Below are positions 18,222 to 27,959 of a stretch of DNA of 64,000 nt, piece by piece. Position numbers and translations under genes: made by a program. The stretch comes from an uncultured Flavobacteriaceae bacterium (lineage in GTDB: Bacteria; Bacteroidota; Bacteroidia; Flavobacteriales; Flavobacteriaceae): assembly GCA_937773465.1 (NCBI GenBank), contig CALJVK010000011.1:20454-84453 (forward strand), written 5' to 3'. Within the stretch, counting starts at the first letter, position 1. Each line of letters opens with the position of its first letter. A model generated the notes under the pieces. That model was not told the origin of the DNA and made no database searches. It saw only the letters and a program-made list of their open reading frames with translations.

Positions 18222-19862
18222 ATGACTTTAAAAAAAATAAATCCAACTAAAACTAAATCTTGGAAGAAATTAAAAACTCATTTTAAAGAAATTGAAAATG
18301 AAGAAATTAAAAACTTACTTTCATCCAGGCCTAGTAACGAAGATTTTAATTTAAAGTGGAATGATTTTAATGTAGATATTTCAAAAAATAGAATTGACAA
18401 TACAACACTCAACTTACTTATTGAATTAGCAAATGAATGTGACCTTAAAAATGCTATTTCAAAACAATTTAAGGGAGATTCGATTAACGAAACTGAAAAA
18501 AGAGCAGTTTTACACACTGCTGTTAGAACTGATGGAAATGAAAAAATAAATTTTAATGGTTTAGATGTTGTTCCTTCAATTTTAGAGACAAGAGAACAAA
18601 TAAAATCTTTCACAAATAATGTAATTTCTGGTAAACTAAAAGGACATACTGGTAAATCGTTTACTGACATTGTTAATATTGGAATTGGCGGTTCAGATCT
18701 TGGGCCCGTTATGATTGTAGAAGCTTTAAAACACTATTCATCTGGTCTTAAACCTCATTTTGTTTCAAATGTAGATGGAGACCATGTGCTTGAAACAATT
18801 AAAAATTTAAATCCTGAAACTACATTATTTATTGTCGTTTCTAAAACTTTTACGACTCAAGAAACTATTTCTAACGCAAATACGATTAAAGAATGGCTTG
18901 TTTCAAAATTAGATAAAAACGCAATTTCAAAACATTTTGCTGCTGTTTCAACAAACGTAAGTGAAATCAAAAAGTTTGGAATTAATTCCAAAATGGTCTT
19001 TTCGATGAACGACTGGGTTGGGGGAAGGTTTTCGCTGTGGAGCTCGGTAGGTCTTTCAATTAGTCTAGCCATAGGTTATGATAATTTTCGTAAGCTTTTA
19101 TCGGGAGCACATAAAATGGACAAACATTTTCAAAAAACTGAGTTTAAGAATAATATTCCTGTGATATTAGCACTTTTAAGCATCTGGTATAACAACTTTT
19201 TCAAATGTGAAACAGAAGCCGTTATACCTTATACTCAATACTTAAACAGATTGCCTGCTTATCTTCAACAGGCTATTATGGAAAGTAATGGGAAAAGTGT
19301 GGATAGATCTGGAACGGCAATAGAATACCAAACAGGGAACATAATTTGGGGTGATACGGGAACAAATTCTCAACATGCTTTTTTTCAATTAATTCATCAG
19401 GGAACAAAACTAATTCCTTGTGATTTCATTGGTTTTAAAAAACCTCTTTTTAAAGAAAACACTCAACATAATAAGTTAATGTCTAATTTTTTTGCTCAAA
19501 CCGAGGCTTTAATGACGGGCAAGACTGAAAAAACAGTTGTTGACGAGTTAAAAAAATCTGGTTTAAATAAATCTGAAATCAATTTATTAAAAACTTTCAA
19601 AGTATTTAAAGGCAATAGACCTACAAACACTTTTCTTATTAATCAGCTAACACCTGAAAGTTTAGGGTCTTTAGTCGCTATGTATGAACATAAAATATTT
19701 GTTCAGGGTATTATATGGAATATTTATAGCTATGATCAATGGGGGGTCGAACTCGGAAAACAACTAGCCTCTAAAGTCTTAAAAGAAATCGAAGATCAAA
19801 AAATTTCTAATCACGATAGTTCTACTAATTCGTTGTTAAAAACCTATTTATCAAATCAATAG
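18222..19862 (+). CDS. pgi: Glucose-6-phosphate isomerase
   Basis: The 546-residue cytosolic enzyme interconverts glucose-6-phosphate and fructose-6-phosphate. Signatures are NIGIGGSDLGPVMIVEAL (about residues 150-167), VSKTFTTQET, GRFSLWSSVGLSI, and NIIWGDTGTNSQHAFFQLIH with QGTKLIPCDF. The C-terminal YDQWGVELGKQLA carries the catalytic Lys. Length matches the E. coli-like family. The ATG follows the stop of the M23 gene with no gap, so it likely ends that transcript. Confidence 0.97.
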   Translation: MTLKKINPTKTKSWKKLKTHFKEIENEEIKNLLSSRPSNEDFNLKWNDFNVDISKNRIDNTTLNLLIELANECDLKNAISKQFKGDSINETEKRAVLHTAVRTDGNEKINFNGLDVVPSILETREQIKSFTNNVISGKLKGHTGKSFTDIVNIGIGGSDLGPVMIVEALKHYSSGLKPHFVSNVDGDHVLETIKNLNPETTLFIVVSKTFTTQETISNANTIKEWLVSKLDKNAISKHFAAVSTNVSEIKKFGINSKMVFSMNDWVGGRFSLWSSVGLSISLAIGYDNFRKLLSGAHKMDKHFQKTEFKNNIPVILALLSIWYNNFFKCETEAVIPYTQYLNRLPAYLQQAIMESNGKSVDRSGTAIEYQTGNIIWGDTGTNSQHAFFQLIHQGTKLIPCDFIGFKKPLFKENTQHNKLMSNFFAQTEALMTGKTEKTVVDELKKSGLNKSEINLLKTFKVFKGNRPTNTFLINQLTPESLGSLVAMYEHKIFVQGIIWNIYSYDQWGVELGKQLASKVLKEIEDQKISNHDSSTNSLLKTYLSNQ

Positions 19863-20007
19863 TTTTTACTGATTTAAATAAGAATTCTTTAAAAAACATT
19901 AAATATGCTGAGTTATGCACAAAATTTGTTAAAAAAAAGTAACACTTATTTAACTCTTATTTAACAAAATTTCAGCACATTTGCAGAACATTAACTACAA
20001 TTAAATT

Positions 20008-22716
20008 ATGAAAAAAATAACCTTACTTTTTACAGCGATCCTGATCTCAGGATTCTGTTATGCTCAAAACGTTATTACAGGTACAGTTATCGATGCTGAA
20101 TTAGGCTCTGGCCTTCCAGGCGCTACGGTACTTGTTAAAGGGACTTCTAATGGAGTTTCTACTGATTTTAATGGTGCATTTAAAATAAACGCATCTGGAT
20201 CAGGCACATTAGTTGTTTCTTACATAGGATATGATTCTAAAGAAATAACTTTTAGTTCAGGATTAAGTTTAGGCGATATTGCTCTTTCGGCAAGTGCTAA
20301 TGAACTTGACGGTATTACTGTTTTTGGGACTGTTGATTTTGCTATCGATAGAAAAACTCCAGTTGCAGTATCTACTTTAACAGCTTCAGATATTCAAGAG
20401 AGAATTGGAAATTTAGAACTCCCTGAAATGCTTAACTCTACGCCTGGTGTTTATGCAACTAGAGCTGGTGGTGCATTTGGTGATTCCAGAATAAATGTAA
20501 GAGGTTTTGACTCTCAAAACACTGCAGTATTAATTAACGGTATTCCTGTTAATGATATGGAAAATGGAAGAGTTTACTGGTCAAACTGGTCAGGATTAAC
20601 TGATGTTGTTTCTGCAATGCAGGTTCAAAGAGGTTTAGGAGCTTCCAAATTAGCGATCTCGTCTGTTGGTGGAACAATTAATGTTTTAACAAAATCTACT
20701 GATCTAACTCAAGGTGGTAAAATAGCTGCAACTGTTGGTAATGATGGTTACATGAAAACTGTAGCTTCATACAACACGGGTGAAATGGATGGTGGACATG
20801 CACTTTCTTTATTGTTTTCAAGAGTTGAAGGAGATGGTTATGTTGATGGAACTATGTTTGAAGGCTATAACTACTTTATGGGTTACGGATGGGAGTCAGA
20901 CGATGACAAGCACAATGTACAAGTAATTGTAACGGGTGCTCCTCAGATTCATAACCAAAGAACAAGTAGTTATTATAACATGGCTGATGCAGCTGACTAT
21001 GAAAAATATGGAATTCGTTATAACTACAACCATGGTTATATGAACGGCCAAGAGTTTAACTGGAGAAGAAACTTCTACCACAAACCAATTGCTTCTGTAA
21101 ACTGGGAATATAAAATAAACGAATCAACTAACTTATCCGCTTCTGCTTACTACTCAATAGGAAGAGGTGGTGGAACTGGAGATATTGGACGTTTAGGTGG
21201 AAAATATGCAAGTGATGGTGATTTCAGAAATCCGATGAACGGTCAAGTTAACTGGGACAAAATTGTAGCTTCTAATTCTGGAACCGCTACGGATTTTTAT
21301 GATGGTTTTTCGTACAATAATGTTGTTGACGCTGCGACTGGACTATATATAGTTAACGATCAAGATGAAAGAGTAGACGGGGTTAAAAGAAATGGTTTTG
21401 TAAGAAGAGCTTCTGTTAATTCTCACAATTTTGTTGGAAGTCTTGTTAATTTAAAGAAAGAACTTTCCGATAAATTAACTTTAGATTTTGGAGTTGATTT
21501 AAGAAGTTATAGAGGTATTCATTACAGAAGACTAGATAATCTTTTAGGTGCTGATGGATATAGAGGTTTTGATAACGTAAACTACTCTGGTGGAAGTGCC
21601 GTTAGAACTAAAACATACGGTTCAGATGTTAGTGATTTATGGAATGTGTTTAAAGATACTGACGAAGAAGAAAAGATTGACTATCATAATGATGGATTTG
21701 TAAGATGGAGCGGAGTATTTGGACAATTAGAATACAGCAATGATGCGCTTTCATTATTTGTTCAAGGTGCGATGTCTAATCAAGGTTTCCAAAGAGAAGA
21801 GTTTTTTAACCAAACTCCTGGGAATCAAAAAACAGATTGGAAAAATATTAGCGGTGGTAACTTAAAGGGTGGTGCCAACTACAACATTGATGCTAAAAGC
21901 AATGTATATGTTAACGCTGGTACTTATTCTAAGCAACCAAACTTTGATGCTGTATGGATTAACTATGGAAACAATCTTAATCCTGATTTAAGAAACGAAA
22001 AAGTTGTTGGTCTTGAAGCTGGTTACGGATACAGATCTAGTAACTTTAATTTTAACGTTAACATCTACAAAACTAGCTGGAAAGACAGATTCCTTTCTGA
22101 TGGTGTTAGAGTAGATGGAGTAAACGGAACTGCTAATTACTATGGAATAGAACAAGTGCACACTGGAATTGAATTTGATGGTGTGTATGAAATTAGCCCT
22201 TTTGTAAAAGTAGAAGGAATGCTTTCATTAGGTAACTACGAATACGGAGGAGATGTAACAGCAGATGTGTTTGACTCAAGCAGAAATTTAATTGGATCTG
22301 GAACTATTTATTTAGATGGAGTTAAAGTAGGAGATGCTGCTCAAAAAACGTCAAGAGTCAATCTAGTTGTTACGCCTTCAGACTTATTTAAGTTTAACAT
22401 AAGCATGTTCAATGCTTCTGATTTATATGCAGACTTCAATGTTGAAGACTTTACAGATCCAGAAGATCAAGCAATGATGCTCCCTTCTTATGATCTATTT
22501 GACTTTGGTGCTTCATACAAACTGGATATTGCTGGAGAGACTGTTTTTGTAAGAGCTAACATAAATAACATCTTTGACAATTATTACTTTGCAGAATCAA
22601 AAACAAATTATGAAGCTGGACCTGGAGATAGCACATACTTAGGAGTAAATACTAGAAATAAAGTTTTTCCTGGATGGGGAAGAACTTGGAACTTAGGATT
22701 TACTTATAGATTCTAA
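20008..22716 (+). CDS. TonB-dependent outer-membrane receptor with carboxypeptidase-like N-terminal domain
   Basis: The 902-residue protein has a signal peptide (ITLLFTAILISGFCYAQ), a CarboxypepD_reg-like domain (VITGTVIDAELGSGLPGATV, about residues 22-105), a plug (LNSTPGVYATRAGGAFGDSR, then INVRGFDSQNTAVLINGIPV) and a large beta barrel ending WGRTWNLGFTYRF. Aromatic and Gly-rich barrel strands are typical. It lacks the SusD partner gene next to it, so it is not an obvious glycan (SusCD) system; the ligand is unknown. It has its own 145-bp upstream region and ends 24 bp before a strong terminator, so it is probably monocistronic. Confidence 0.92.
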   Translation: MKKITLLFTAILISGFCYAQNVITGTVIDAELGSGLPGATVLVKGTSNGVSTDFNGAFKINASGSGTLVVSYIGYDSKEITFSSGLSLGDIALSASANELDGITVFGTVDFAIDRKTPVAVSTLTASDIQERIGNLELPEMLNSTPGVYATRAGGAFGDSRINVRGFDSQNTAVLINGIPVNDMENGRVYWSNWSGLTDVVSAMQVQRGLGASKLAISSVGGTINVLTKSTDLTQGGKIAATVGNDGYMKTVASYNTGEMDGGHALSLLFSRVEGDGYVDGTMFEGYNYFMGYGWESDDDKHNVQVIVTGAPQIHNQRTSSYYNMADAADYEKYGIRYNYNHGYMNGQEFNWRRNFYHKPIASVNWEYKINESTNLSASAYYSIGRGGGTGDIGRLGGKYASDGDFRNPMNGQVNWDKIVASNSGTATDFYDGFSYNNVVDAATGLYIVNDQDERVDGVKRNGFVRRASVNSHNFVGSLVNLKKELSDKLTLDFGVDLRSYRGIHYRRLDNLLGADGYRGFDNVNYSGGSAVRTKTYGSDVSDLWNVFKDTDEEEKIDYHNDGFVRWSGVFGQLEYSNDALSLFVQGAMSNQGFQREEFFNQTPGNQKTDWKNISGGNLKGGANYNIDAKSNVYVNAGTYSKQPNFDAVWINYGNNLNPDLRNEKVVGLEAGYGYRSSNFNFNVNIYKTSWKDRFLSDGVRVDGVNGTANYYGIEQVHTGIEFDGVYEISPFVKVEGMLSLGNYEYGGDVTADVFDSSRNLIGSGTIYLDGVKVGDAAQKTSRVNLVVTPSDLFKFNISMFNASDLYADFNVEDFTDPEDQAMMLPSYDLFDFGASYKLDIAGETVFVRANINNIFDNYYFAESKTNYEAGPGDSTYLGVNTRNKVFPGWGRTWNLGFTYRF

Positions 22717-22740
22717 AAACAGATTTTCTGTTCATAAAAA

Positions 22741-22770
22741 AAAGCCTCTTGAAAAAGAGGCTTTTTTTAT
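22741..22770 (+). terminator. Bidirectional intrinsic terminator
   Basis: Perfect stem AAAGCCTCTT (22741-22750), loop GAAA, AAGAGGCTTT (22755-22764), flanked by an A-run before and a T-run after, so it works in both directions. It lies between the 3' ends of the TonB receptor (plus) and recJ (minus) and should stop both transcripts. Confidence 0.9.
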
Positions 22771-24452
22771 TTTAAATCTTTTAGCTTTAATTGAATGCTT
22801 GAAATATCTTTCCAGTTATTTTCGTCGATATTATAAACCGCTGAAAAATTTTCTTTGTTTTCAATATCATTAAATTTATTAGAAAACCTAAATCCAATTG
22901 ACGAGTACGAATTTATGCCGTCTTGAGTCAAATTAAGCTTTATATGTTCTTTTTCTTTTCCTAGTTCAAAAGACTTGCCTTTTAATCTTAGATTTTCCGA
23001 TAAAAACAAAGGAGATTTATTTCCAGTGCCAAAAGGTTCAAACTGTTTTAATATTCTAAAAAATTTTGGTGTAATCTCGCTTAGGTTAATCTTAGACTCA
23101 ATCTGTATTTCCTGTTCAAAAATACTACTATCAATTGTATGAGAAACAATATGCTCAAATTGTTTTTTAAATGGTTCTAGATTTTCTTTTTTGATTGTTA
23201 GTCCTGCAGCATATTTGTGTCCTCCAAACTGATCAATATATTGCTTACACTCATTCATTATCGAGTAAAGATCTAAGCCTTTGATTGATCTTGCAGAAGC
23301 TGTTAAATAATCTTTAGAAGATTCACAAAACACCACTGAAGGTTTGTAATATTTATCGACAAGTCTTGAAGCAACAATCCCTACAACCCCTTTATTCCAT
23401 TCTGAATCAAAGACAACAATAGAGTTTAATTTTTGATTTGATTTATCAACTTGACCAACTGCCTGACTAGTCATCTCTCTTTCAATTTCTCTTCTTAAAG
23501 TATTTAATTCTTCTATTTCTAAAGCTAATTTTTCTGCAGATTTTTTTTCTTTACTAATTAGTAATTCTAGTGCCAATGAAGCATGTTTAATTCGTCCTGC
23601 AGCATTTATTCGAGGTGCAACATAAAACATTAGATCGCTAATGGTGTATTCTTTCTTAGTGTTTTTTTTAAGAAGACTGTGGATCCCTAATTTAGGATTT
23701 GAATTAATAATTTGTAGCCCAATAAAAGCTAAAACCCTGTTTTCTCCAGTCAAAGGCACAACATCTGCTGCAATTGCTAGAGCAACTAAATCTAGATAGT
23801 TTATAATTTTATTGTCTACTAATTGCTTTGATTCTATGGCTTGAACAAATTTAAACCCAACTCCACATCCACATAATTCTTTATATGGGTAAACACAATC
23901 TTTTCTCTTTGGATTTAAAACAGCTAAAGCTTGAGGGATGTTTTCGTCAGGATTGTGATGGTCACATATTATAAATTCAATCCCTTTTTCTTTAGCATAA
24001 TTCACCTGTTTATGCGCCTTAATACCACAATCTAGAGCAATAATTAGTTTTTGTTTATTTTCAAAAGCATTGTCTATTGCTTTAATAGATATTCCGTATC
24101 CTTCGGATTTTCTATCTGGTAAATATGTAGAGACCTTTAACCCAATAGAATCCAAGTAAAGAGACAATAAGGCGACAGAACTAGTTCCGTCAACATCATA
24201 GTCTCCAAAAATCATAATAGACTCTTTGTCGCATATAGCTTTTTGGACCCTCTCGACAGCAAGATTCATGTCCTTCATTAAAAAAGGGTCATGAAGCATT
24301 TCATAATTCGGTCTAAAAAAAAATTTTGCCTGGTCAAAAGTTTTAATTTCTCTTTTGACAAGCATTGAAGATAAGATGGGGGAAATATTTAATTCATCTG
24401 AAAGCTTTTTTACAGATTGTTTGTCCGTATTGTTTTTTATAACCCAATTCAT
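22767..24452 (-). CDS. recJ: Single-stranded-DNA-specific exonuclease RecJ
   Basis: The 561-residue DHH-family enzyme degrades ssDNA 5' to 3' in recombination and repair. Motif I is MIFGDYDVDGTSSVALL (about residues 79-95), motif II IIALDCGIKAH, motif III FIICDHHNPDENIPQALAVL. The DHHA1 motif is FGGHKYAAGLTIKKENL. A C-terminal OB-type domain completes the usual length. Its stop lies inside the T-run of the shared terminator. rsmI is two bases upstream, so rsmI-recJ form one minus-strand unit. Confidence 0.96.
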   Translation of the reverse strand: MNWVIKNNTDKQSVKKLSDELNISPILSSMLVKREIKTFDQAKFFFRPNYEMLHDPFLMKDMNLAVERVQKAICDKESIMIFGDYDVDGTSSVALLSLYLDSIGLKVSTYLPDRKSEGYGISIKAIDNAFENKQKLIIALDCGIKAHKQVNYAKEKGIEFIICDHHNPDENIPQALAVLNPKRKDCVYPYKELCGCGVGFKFVQAIESKQLVDNKIINYLDLVALAIAADVVPLTGENRVLAFIGLQIINSNPKLGIHSLLKKNTKKEYTISDLMFYVAPRINAAGRIKHASLALELLISKEKKSAEKLALEIEELNTLRREIEREMTSQAVGQVDKSNQKLNSIVVFDSEWNKGVVGIVASRLVDKYYKPSVVFCESSKDYLTASARSIKGLDLYSIMNECKQYIDQFGGHKYAAGLTIKKENLEPFKKQFEHIVSHTIDSSIFEQEIQIESKINLSEITPKFFRILKQFEPFGTGNKSPLFLSENLRLKGKSFELGKEKEHIKLNLTQDGINSYSSIGFRFSNKFNDIENKENFSAVYNIDENNWKDISSIQLKLKDLK

Positions 24453-24454
24453 TA

Positions 24455-25129
24455 TTAGTTTTTACAACCCTCTACAATAATTACGAATTCTCCTTTTGGC
24501 GGTTTTCCCATAAATAAATTTACAATATCTTCTAGGCTTCCGCGGATTGTTTCTTCATATATTTTAGTGATTTCTCTAGATATTGAAACTTTTCTTTCAG
24601 GTCCGAAACAATTACTAAAGTCTCTTAATGTTTTTAAAAGCTTATGAGGAGACTCATAAAAAATCATCGTTCTGTTTTCGTCAATAAGTTTTTCAAGTCT
24701 AGTTTTTCTTCCTTTTTTAACTGGCAAAAACCCTTCAAAAACAAACTTGTCAAAAGGAATCCCGCTATTAACAAGCGCCGGTATTAAGGCGGTTGCGCCA
24801 GGTAAACATTCTACTTCAATATTATTTTCAAGACAGGTTCTAACTGCTAAAAAACCAGGATCAGAAATTCCTGGTGTTCCGGCATCTGAAATCAAAGCAA
24901 TTTTTTCGCCTGATAAAATTTTATCGACAATTTTTCCTACCTCCTTGTGTTCATTAAACTTATGATGTGAACGTAAAGGAGTTTCAATATTGTAATGAGT
25001 TAATAAATTTTTGCTTCTTCTAGTATCTTCACATAAAATAAGATTAACATCTTTTAAGATATTGATAGCTCTAAATGTAATATCCTCTAAATTTCCTATT
25101 GGTGTTGGAACTATATATAGTTTTGCCAT
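24455..25129 (-). CDS. rsmI: 16S rRNA (cytidine(1402)-2'-O)-methyltransferase
   Basis: The 224-residue SAM enzyme 2'-O-methylates C1402 of 16S rRNA. It has the tetrapyrrole-methylase fold signatures LYIVPTPIGNLEDITFRAI (residues 4-22), LCEDTRRSKNLLTHY, ALISDAGTPGISDPGFLAVR and LPGATALIPALVNSGIP. Slightly shorter than the E. coli form because the C-terminal extension is missing, as usual in Bacteroidota. It is divergent from tdk across a 77-bp gap. Confidence 0.95.
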   Translation of the reverse strand: MAKLYIVPTPIGNLEDITFRAINILKDVNLILCEDTRRSKNLLTHYNIETPLRSHHKFNEHKEVGKIVDKILSGEKIALISDAGTPGISDPGFLAVRTCLENNIEVECLPGATALIPALVNSGIPFDKFVFEGFLPVKKGRKTRLEKLIDENRTMIFYESPHKLLKTLRDFSNCFGPERKVSISREITKIYEETIRGSLEDIVNLFMGKPPKGEFVIIVEGCKN

Positions 25130-25149
25130 GTTGAATTAAATTTAAGACC

Positions 25150-25179
25150 TTTGACGAATCTTTAAAGTTAACTACTTTG
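25150..25179 (+). promoter_or_regulatory. Candidate promoter for tdk-alr (TTTG-N19-TACTTTG)
   Basis: TTTG at 25150-25153 and TACTTTG at 25173-25179 are separated by 19 bases, the spacing of the Bacteroidota -33/-7 pair, though the -7 element is one base shorter than TAnnTTTG. The ATG of tdk is 27 bases further on. Confidence 0.4.
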
Positions 25180-25206
25180 TAAGAGATTTCAATAAATATT
25201 ACTAAG

Positions 25207-25779
25207 ATGAAGCAAAAGCATGTATTTAAAGGTAGATTAGAAGTTATTTGCGGGTCTATGTTTTCTGGGAAAACAGAAGAACTTATAAAAAGAATTAAAA
25301 AAGTTGAGTTATCTGGAAATAAATATAGAGTATACAGACCAAAAATTGATTCTAGAAATCCTAATAATAAAATAATCTCTCATGCTAAAAATGAAATTTT
25401 AGCAACAATAATTTCTAGCCCTAAGGAAATACTAGACAATTGTAAAGGTGTTGATGTTGTTGGAATTGATGAGGCTCAGTTTTTTGATCAATCATTAGTG
25501 AAAGTATGCAATACTCTTGCTAATAACGGTCAAAGGGTAATTGTAGCTGGACTTGACATGGATTATGAAGGTAATCCATTTGGGCCAATACCTAATTTAA
25601 TGGCATGTGCAGAAGAAGTCAAGAAGGTTTATGCGGTATGTGTTGAAACAGGAAACCCTGCTGGATACAGCTATAGAAAAGAGGAAATGAAAGAATTAGT
25701 TTTAATAGGAGAAAAGAAAGAATACGAGCCTTTATCAAGAGAAGTTTTTATAAAAAGAATGAATAAAAGAAAATTCTAG
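25207..25779 (+). CDS. tdk: Thymidine kinase
   Basis: The 190-residue type II thymidine kinase has the P-loop ICGSMFSGKTEELIKRI (about residues 14-30), the Walker B-like VDVVGIDEAQFFD, and the substrate lasso GNPAGYSYRKEEM with YEPLSREVF. It phosphorylates thymidine in pyrimidine salvage. The structural-zinc cysteines of other type II enzymes are mostly absent, as in other Bacteroidota. alr begins two bases after its stop; the tdk-alr pair is a conserved flavobacterial arrangement. Confidence 0.95.
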   Translation: MKQKHVFKGRLEVICGSMFSGKTEELIKRIKKVELSGNKYRVYRPKIDSRNPNNKIISHAKNEILATIISSPKEILDNCKGVDVVGIDEAQFFDQSLVKVCNTLANNGQRVIVAGLDMDYEGNPFGPIPNLMACAEEVKKVYAVCVETGNPAGYSYRKEEMKELVLIGEKKEYEPLSREVFIKRMNKRKF

Positions 25780-25781
25780 CA

Positions 25782-26879
25782 ATGTCTGTTAAAGAAACAA
25801 CTGTAGAGATTAAACTTAAAAACTTAAAAAGTAATTTAGATTTTTTAAAGTCTAAATTAAATGTGAATACAAAGTTTATGGCTGTAGTGAAAGCCTTTTC
25901 ATATGGAAGCGACTCAACCATTATTTCAAAAGAATTAGAAAGGCTTGGAGTTGATTATCTAGCTGTTGCTTACACACAAGAAGGGATTGAACTAAGAAAA
26001 GTGGGGATAAAAATTCCTGTTCTTGTTTTACACCCTCAAGAAAATGATTTTGATGATATATTAAGTAATCATTTAGAGCCTAGCATTTATTCATTTAGAA
26101 TATTCTCGTTTTTTACAAAAAAATTAAATAAAGAAAATATAAAAACTTATCCATATCATATAAAGTTTAATACTGGTTTGAACAGGCTTGGGTTTTTAAA
26201 AAAGGATTTACAAAAACTAACCCCATTAATAAAACAAAATTTACCAAAATATATTTTTTCACATCTGGGAGCTTCTGAAGATTTAGATGAAAAAAACTAC
26301 ACTAAAAAACAAATTGAAGAGTTTATTTCAATTAGTGAAATTGTTGAAAAAGATTTAAATAGATCCATAAAAAAACACCTTTTAAATACATCTGGAATAT
26401 TGAACTATTCTGATTTTCAGTTCAATATGGTGAGGTCGGGAATTGGGCTATATGGGTTTGGAAATGACACTAGATTTAAAGCTGATCTAAAGCCAGTATT
26501 AACATTGAAAACTGTTATTTCTCAAATTCATGAACTTAAACCTGGAGGTTCAGTAGGATATAATAAAGGCTTTATTGCTGAAACCCCTACTGTTATTGCC
26601 ACTCTTCCAATTGGTCACGCTGATGGAATCGGCAGGCAATACGGCAAAGGCAATGGGGAAGTGCTGATTGGAAATAAAATGGCTAAGATTATTGGAAATG
26701 TATGCATGGATATGATAATGGTAAATGTTACTGAAATAAACTGTGAAGAGGGAGACGAAGTTATTTTCTTTGATGATAATTCATACACGGCAGAAGAATT
26801 TTCAAAAAAAGCTAATACCATTTCATATGAGTTAATTAGTTCTATTTCAAGAAGAATAAAAAGAAATGTGTCCAGATAG
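25782..26879 (+). CDS. alr: Alanine racemase
   Basis: The 365-residue PLP enzyme makes D-alanine for peptidoglycan. The PLP lysine lies in FMAVVKAFSYGSDSTI (about residue 37). FSHLGASED, IRSG-type NMVRSGIGLYGF and the catalytic Tyr region SVGYNKGF of the second subunit face are present, followed by NVCMDMIMVNVT. Length and motif order fit Alr; no fused MurF domain is present, unlike some Bacteroidota homologues. It is co-transcribed with tdk and precedes asd, with no mscL between as seen in some relatives. Confidence 0.94.
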   Translation: MSVKETTVEIKLKNLKSNLDFLKSKLNVNTKFMAVVKAFSYGSDSTIISKELERLGVDYLAVAYTQEGIELRKVGIKIPVLVLHPQENDFDDILSNHLEPSIYSFRIFSFFTKKLNKENIKTYPYHIKFNTGLNRLGFLKKDLQKLTPLIKQNLPKYIFSHLGASEDLDEKNYTKKQIEEFISISEIVEKDLNRSIKKHLLNTSGILNYSDFQFNMVRSGIGLYGFGNDTRFKADLKPVLTLKTVISQIHELKPGGSVGYNKGFIAETPTVIATLPIGHADGIGRQYGKGNGEVLIGNKMAKIIGNVCMDMIMVNVTEINCEEGDEVIFFDDNSYTAEEFSKKANTISYELISSISRRIKRNVSR

Positions 26880-26952
26880 TGTTGTATCTGTAACTTTTTG
26901 TTTTAAAATTGACTTATTTGTGTCAACTACCAAATCGTTAATCATAAATATT

Positions 26953-26960
26953 TATTTTTG
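26953..26960 (+). promoter_or_regulatory. -7 element (TATTTTTG) upstream of asd
   Basis: Exact TAnnTTTG match ending 14 bases before the ATG, in the 95-bp gap after alr. The -33 region has no clear TTTG. The leader would be very short and A-rich. Confidence 0.4.
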
Positions 26961-26974
26961 TTAAAAATTAAAAT

Positions 26975-27958
26975 ATGAGAATTGCAATTGTTGGTGCTAC
27001 CGGAATGGTTGGAAGTGTAATGCTTGATGTTATAAAAGAAAGAAGTTTACATTTTGATGAACTACTTCTTGTCGCTTCGAAAAATTCTGTGGGTAAAATA
27101 GTTTCATATTGTGGTAAAGACTACACAGTTATAGATTTAGATGAGGCGCTTTTGAAACAGCCTGACATTGCTATTTTTTCAGCAGGTAGCGAAACTTCTT
27201 TATTGTGGGCTCCTAAATTTGCAAAAATTGGGACAGTTGTAATTGATAATTCATCAGCATGGAGAATGGACCCGTCTAAAAAGCTAATAATACCTGAAAT
27301 TAATGGCTCAGAAATTGAAAAAAACGATAAAATAATTGCTAATCCAAATTGCTCAACAATTCAAATGTTAATGGTTTTAGCCCCTATTCACAAAAAGTAT
27401 GGTATTAAAAGAGTGATCGTTTCGACATATCAATCTATTACAGGAACTGGACTTAAAGCACTAAAACAACTCGAAAATGAATATAACGATATTGAGGGTG
27501 AAATGGCATATAATTATAGGATTCATCAAAATGCCATTCCTCATTGTGATGATTTTTTGGAGAACGGATATACTAAAGAAGAAATGAAACTGTCAAACGA
27601 AACTCACAAAATATTAGATCCTTCAATTAGTGTTAGCGCTACTGCTGTAAGGATCCCGGTAATTGGGGGGCATAGCGAATCAATAAATATAGAGTTAGAA
27701 AAATCATTTGATGTGTCAGAAATTACTCAACTATTAAAAGAAACCAATGGAGTGATAGTAAAAGATGATATTTTAAATCTTGACTATCCGATGCCATTGT
27801 ATTCAAAAAACAAAGATGAAGTTTTTGTTGGAAGAATAAGAAAAGATTTTTCTCACGAAAAGGCTATAAATCTGTGGGTAGTGGCCGACAATCTTAGAAA
27901 AGGTGCAGCTACAAATGCGGTTCAAATAACAGAAAAAATAGTAGCTGATTTTTTATAA
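26975..27958 (+). CDS. asd: Aspartate-semialdehyde dehydrogenase
   Basis: The 327-residue NADP enzyme reduces aspartyl phosphate to the semialdehyde for lysine, threonine, methionine and diaminopimelate synthesis. It shows the Rossmann start IAIVGATGMVGSVMLDVI, the active-site Cys in IIANPNCSTIQMLMVL (about residue 130), the SITGTGLKAL loop, and IPVIGGHSESINIEL. Near the end is WVVADNLRKGAATNAVQI, typical of the family. The gene converges on accC with one base between the stops. Confidence 0.96.
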   Translation: MRIAIVGATGMVGSVMLDVIKERSLHFDELLLVASKNSVGKIVSYCGKDYTVIDLDEALLKQPDIAIFSAGSETSLLWAPKFAKIGTVVIDNSSAWRMDPSKKLIIPEINGSEIEKNDKIIANPNCSTIQMLMVLAPIHKKYGIKRVIVSTYQSITGTGLKALKQLENEYNDIEGEMAYNYRIHQNAIPHCDDFLENGYTKEEMKLSNETHKILDPSISVSATAVRIPVIGGHSESINIELEKSFDVSEITQLLKETNGVIVKDDILNLDYPMPLYSKNKDEVFVGRIRKDFSHEKAINLWVVADNLRKGAATNAVQITEKIVADFL

Positions 27959-27959
27959 T

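Noticed and set aside
20008..22716. SusC-type polysaccharide utilisation locus
   Set aside because: No susD, glycoside hydrolase or sulfatase gene adjoins the receptor; its neighbours are pgi and recJ.
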